Of a stretch of DNA of 64,000 bases, positions 61,437-64,000 are shown in pieces. Position 1 is the first letter of the stretch, and every line of letters begins with the position of its first letter. The notes beneath the pieces were generated by a model, which was not told where the DNA came from, ran no database searches, and saw only the letters and a list, made by a program, of their open reading frames with translations. The position numbers and the translations under genes are program-made. Source of the DNA: Diplolepis rosae (Eukaryota > Arthropoda > Insecta > Hymenoptera > Diplolepididae); the NCBI GenBank assembly GCA_030998225.1, contig JAPYXD010000308.1, positions 6,272,001 through 6,336,000 on the forward strand. The letters run 5' to 3'.

Positions 61437-61744
61437 TTAAGCCATGTGCTTTCGTGCTTTATGGATTTAAACAAAAATCTGAATCAGAAACAATAAAAAT
61501 TCATGTTTTATATTGGAAAATATCGCAAGTATATAGAACGATTCTCGACTGCTACATAAAACGGGATGTTTTGAATGTACAAGGCTTAGATTGTATTCAG
61601 TACAGGAATCCATGAAATGTCGTTAAATTAGAAGATATTTATTTGGGTCCGGCAGCCATTTCACTGCATACAATGGAAGGTGTAGGTCCAAACGGATTGC
61701 GCCAATTTTGACTGAAATGTTTAGACTTTTATGTATGAAGATGA

Positions 61745-64000
61745 ATCTAAAGAGAATTTACATACCTGCTAACTAATTTGCCTGATATTTGTAACATAGA
61801 TGTTAGGGTCAGGTGGGGACAGGGGGCGCGAGGCTGCAGCGTACGCCCCTGGGCCCGAGGGAGGACGAGATCCACCGAAAAACCTCGAAGGGACGAGTCT
61901 TTGCCGTTCGTTGTCGTCTGTCTTCGAGTTGATTCTATTGTCACTGGCTTGTGAGTTTGCTGTCCCATTTTTTGGTCGTATCACCTTTCCGTCATTCGCA
62001 TCAAATCAAAAGTGCTTTTCTCCGTGATTGCTTTTCGGCCGTCGCGTGTACCATACTAGTTGTTATGACAATAAAGTATTTTAACTGTTTTTCGTGTGCC
62101 TGTGTCAAGTGGTTTCTCCTAGTTCTCAGCATCCTTTTCCTCCCCCCCCCCCCCCCCCCCGATAACAACCTGGTTATATATTCTTAACTATTAAAACGTT
62201 CAAATTTTATTATTAAAAGATTAAATACCAGCAACAAAATTCGGCATTGAAACTAGATACAGTACTAATATAAATTATGTAACAAATCTGCGATATTTCA
62301 AGGAACTTAAATATTATTATAAGTAGTATTAAAAAAATGTTATAATACATGCGGCATTCAGAAACTGATTTTTATATTTTAAGTTTTGCGTTCGCGTTCC
62401 TTTACCACTGAATTGGAAAAATATATTCAAGTCTTAAGAGGGATGGATGCTATACAAAAGTTTCGAGTATGTTTTCCTTTGTTTATAAATAATAAAAATG
62501 GCAACAAAAACTCCTATGCTTTATTGAAATAGAAATGCGATCAAAAAATTATAAAGACAATTTAAAAAAAATAAGTTTGGAAACTAAAGTTCATAGAGGG
62601 AATACCCTACAGTGGATAATGCAACCTATAGATCTGTATAGTGGTTAATCATTAATTAAAAATACTAATGTATGTAAAAGAATTAATTCTAGTTTTAAAT
62701 TTATTGAAACCTTACCTTAGCTACTAACTATTTTACACACATTAGTATTTTTAATTGTTACACTATCCCTACTACAATTACATGTTGAGATTACGTATAC
62801 TAATTTACTAATATTTAAAGTTCATTGCCGATATTCATGTGTATCCTGCGCCTGCGGACGAATTACATGCTCATGTAAAATCATTTTCAATTAGTTCAGT
62901 ATTTTGTGCGGTTAAACTCATAAGAATATAAGATATATTATGAATTTGAATACTCGTAGTTCATAATATCTTTGTTAATTATTAAAAAATTGGGTTTTAA
63001 AATCTCAAGATTTTTATTAGAAATCTGACAACATTTTTCAGAATTTTCTGAAGATTTCTCAAACAAAATCTGCACAATCTGAAGATTTCTATTTTGGCGG
63101 CCTTTGACGTCTTAGATTCAGAAACGTTCGATAATCGAAAATATCGAACAGGTCGATGTTCGATTTATTGGGCGGGTTGAATTCAAAATTGTTTATTTAG
63201 TGTCCAGAGAGGGATCCAAGTAGTCTTTTTATCAAAAGTCGCCACTTGATGACTTTAGTTTTTTGGGCGTCGATAATCGATGTAATTGGTCGATTTTCGA
63301 TTTTGGGTGTTTCTCAAAAATCTCATAGGGTGAGATGTTTCCCTCAATGTCAACCGAGTCTGGTAAATTTCTGCCAGTGAATTGAGTGAATAATCATATT
63401 ATTTCGTTATAACAGTTTAGAAAACATGAAATTGTTGTACGTGTTTATAAGTATCGAGTGATATAGACCAACCCTTGTCATGTTGCCAATAAAAATAGAA
63501 GCTTTATAATTTTCTTGATACTAAAAGTCTCTTCGATCATGAAGCTTAAGATTTATTCTGCCTTTTTACATTTAAAATGAGGACGAGATTAAATTTTCCC
63601 ACAGCGCTTCTTTGTTACGTACATTTACATTTAGTTATGCACTCTTATCTCAGGTGTTAGTTTGCTTACCGTGTCCTAAATCAGAGTATCCGCGTGCGAA
63701 GGCGCTTATCTTTAAATCTACTCGATGAAAGTTCCTCTTAGGATCTGTTTCTATTACATAAGTTTTTACATTATCTAAACTTAATGTGTGCGCAAAGTAA
63801 CATCATTTTACATACAAATAAATGTTTAAATCTTACTCAGGATGTAACATACGCATATGATAGATATATGATGAAACATAACATATAATAACGTGTACAC
63901 AAATCAATGCAGCCTTCATATAGAAAGTAGGGAGTTTCGGAGGTTTTAGAAACTGCCCCGTTTAAATAAAATCCAAAATGTTAATACCAGTTTGTAATGA
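61745..64000. other. no identifiable gene to the window end
   Basis: 61800-61880 is GC-rich (GGGGACAGGGGGCGCGAGG). A 19-C tract lies at 62142-62160. The rest is AT-rich with no recognised coding or repeat family. Near 63120-63310 the motif TCGATAATCGA-like recurs a few times. Confidence 0.45.
62142..62160 (+). repeat. poly-C tract of 19
   Basis: Nineteen consecutive C after CTTTTCCT. It is striking in AT-rich DNA. Homopolymer length may be a sequencing or assembly approximation. Confidence 0.95.

Larger units (their letters stand above)
57560..61740 (+). pseudogene. hAT-type transposase split by a LINE and a MITE
   Basis: Left part: FQLFQM-like zinc-finger remnant with VERHLKTKKHTDNA (about 57640-57680, BED-like) and KFSIMIDESTTKSSIKPLAI (57840-57895), the IIDESTD signature holding a catalytic Asp. 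LINE copy 4 interrupts at ~57945. After its A-tail, FRAFQIFFDLKTQKMLYPNQ, TRWLSILPAIIHVRNRYLAL and NPINKLYLDFLR follow (61055-61285). A 147-bp MITE then intervenes, and FKQKSESETIKI and VYRTILDCYIKRDVL continue (61450-61590) with DIYLGPAAISLHTMEGVG. The order matches ZBED5/hAT-type transposases. Stops and frameshifts are present. Confidence 0.8.

Noticed and set aside
1..64000. CRISPR arrays, bacterial operons or prophage
   Set aside because: No regular repeat-spacer array, ribosome binding sites or bacterial gene order. All signs point to eukaryotic transposon-rich DNA.

Overview
The window is AT-rich eukaryotic DNA, almost certainly from an arthropod and most likely an insect. This rests on the mix of Tc1/mariner families with TA target duplications, an R1-clade-like LINE with zinc-knuckle ORF1, a Penelope-like element (PLE), a Gypsy pol relic, a solo LTR and hAT, piggyBac-like and PIF/Harbinger-like relics. 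Species cannot be read from the sequence. There are no operons, CRISPR arrays or clear single-copy host genes. It reads as a transposon graveyard with deep nesting.

Layout. 1-3,870: a gene relic of an arthropod repeat-protein family lies between ~295-bp inverted repeats built from ~150-bp sub-repeats, followed by a minisatellite. 4,106-7,004: Gypsy pol relic, an AT-hook ORF fused in frame to a cut mariner, and an internally deleted mariner. 7,010-9,220: no identifiable genes. 9,229-14,915: a decayed PLE on the minus strand (GIY-YIG and RT pieces, terminal repeats with hammerhead-like motifs) hosting three other elements. 15,000-19,330: palindromic MITEs, a mariner with ends from two different families, and a ~1-kb foldback element. 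19,842-20,375: the best candidate host exon.

21,000-36,495 holds three copies of one GC-rich R1-like LINE (one minus, two plus); the third sits inside a Tc1-like element at 32,595-37,060. 40,017-44,985: a mariner deletion derivative, a 5S rRNA-like fragment, a DDE_Tnp_4-type transposase relic, another mariner and a PLE fragment. 45,203-46,456: splice-signal-bearing exons of an unknown minus-strand locus. 46,940-57,440: dispersed repeats, a hAT-type MITE, a solo LTR with target duplication, and a 495-bp palindrome carrying a tRNA-like sequence in its loop. 57,560-61,740: a hAT transposase split by a fourth LINE copy and a small MITE. The last 2.2 kb holds a 19-C tract and otherwise anonymous DNA.

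No complete autonomous element was found; each transposase, RT or endonuclease frame I could inspect is truncated, frameshifted, stopped or internally deleted. The most interesting signals are the TIR-flanked relic at the left end, the two-family chimeric mariner, the palindrome with a tRNA-like loop, the repeated in-frame fusions at insertion or deletion junctions, and a 1-nt RT deletion shared by two LINE copies.
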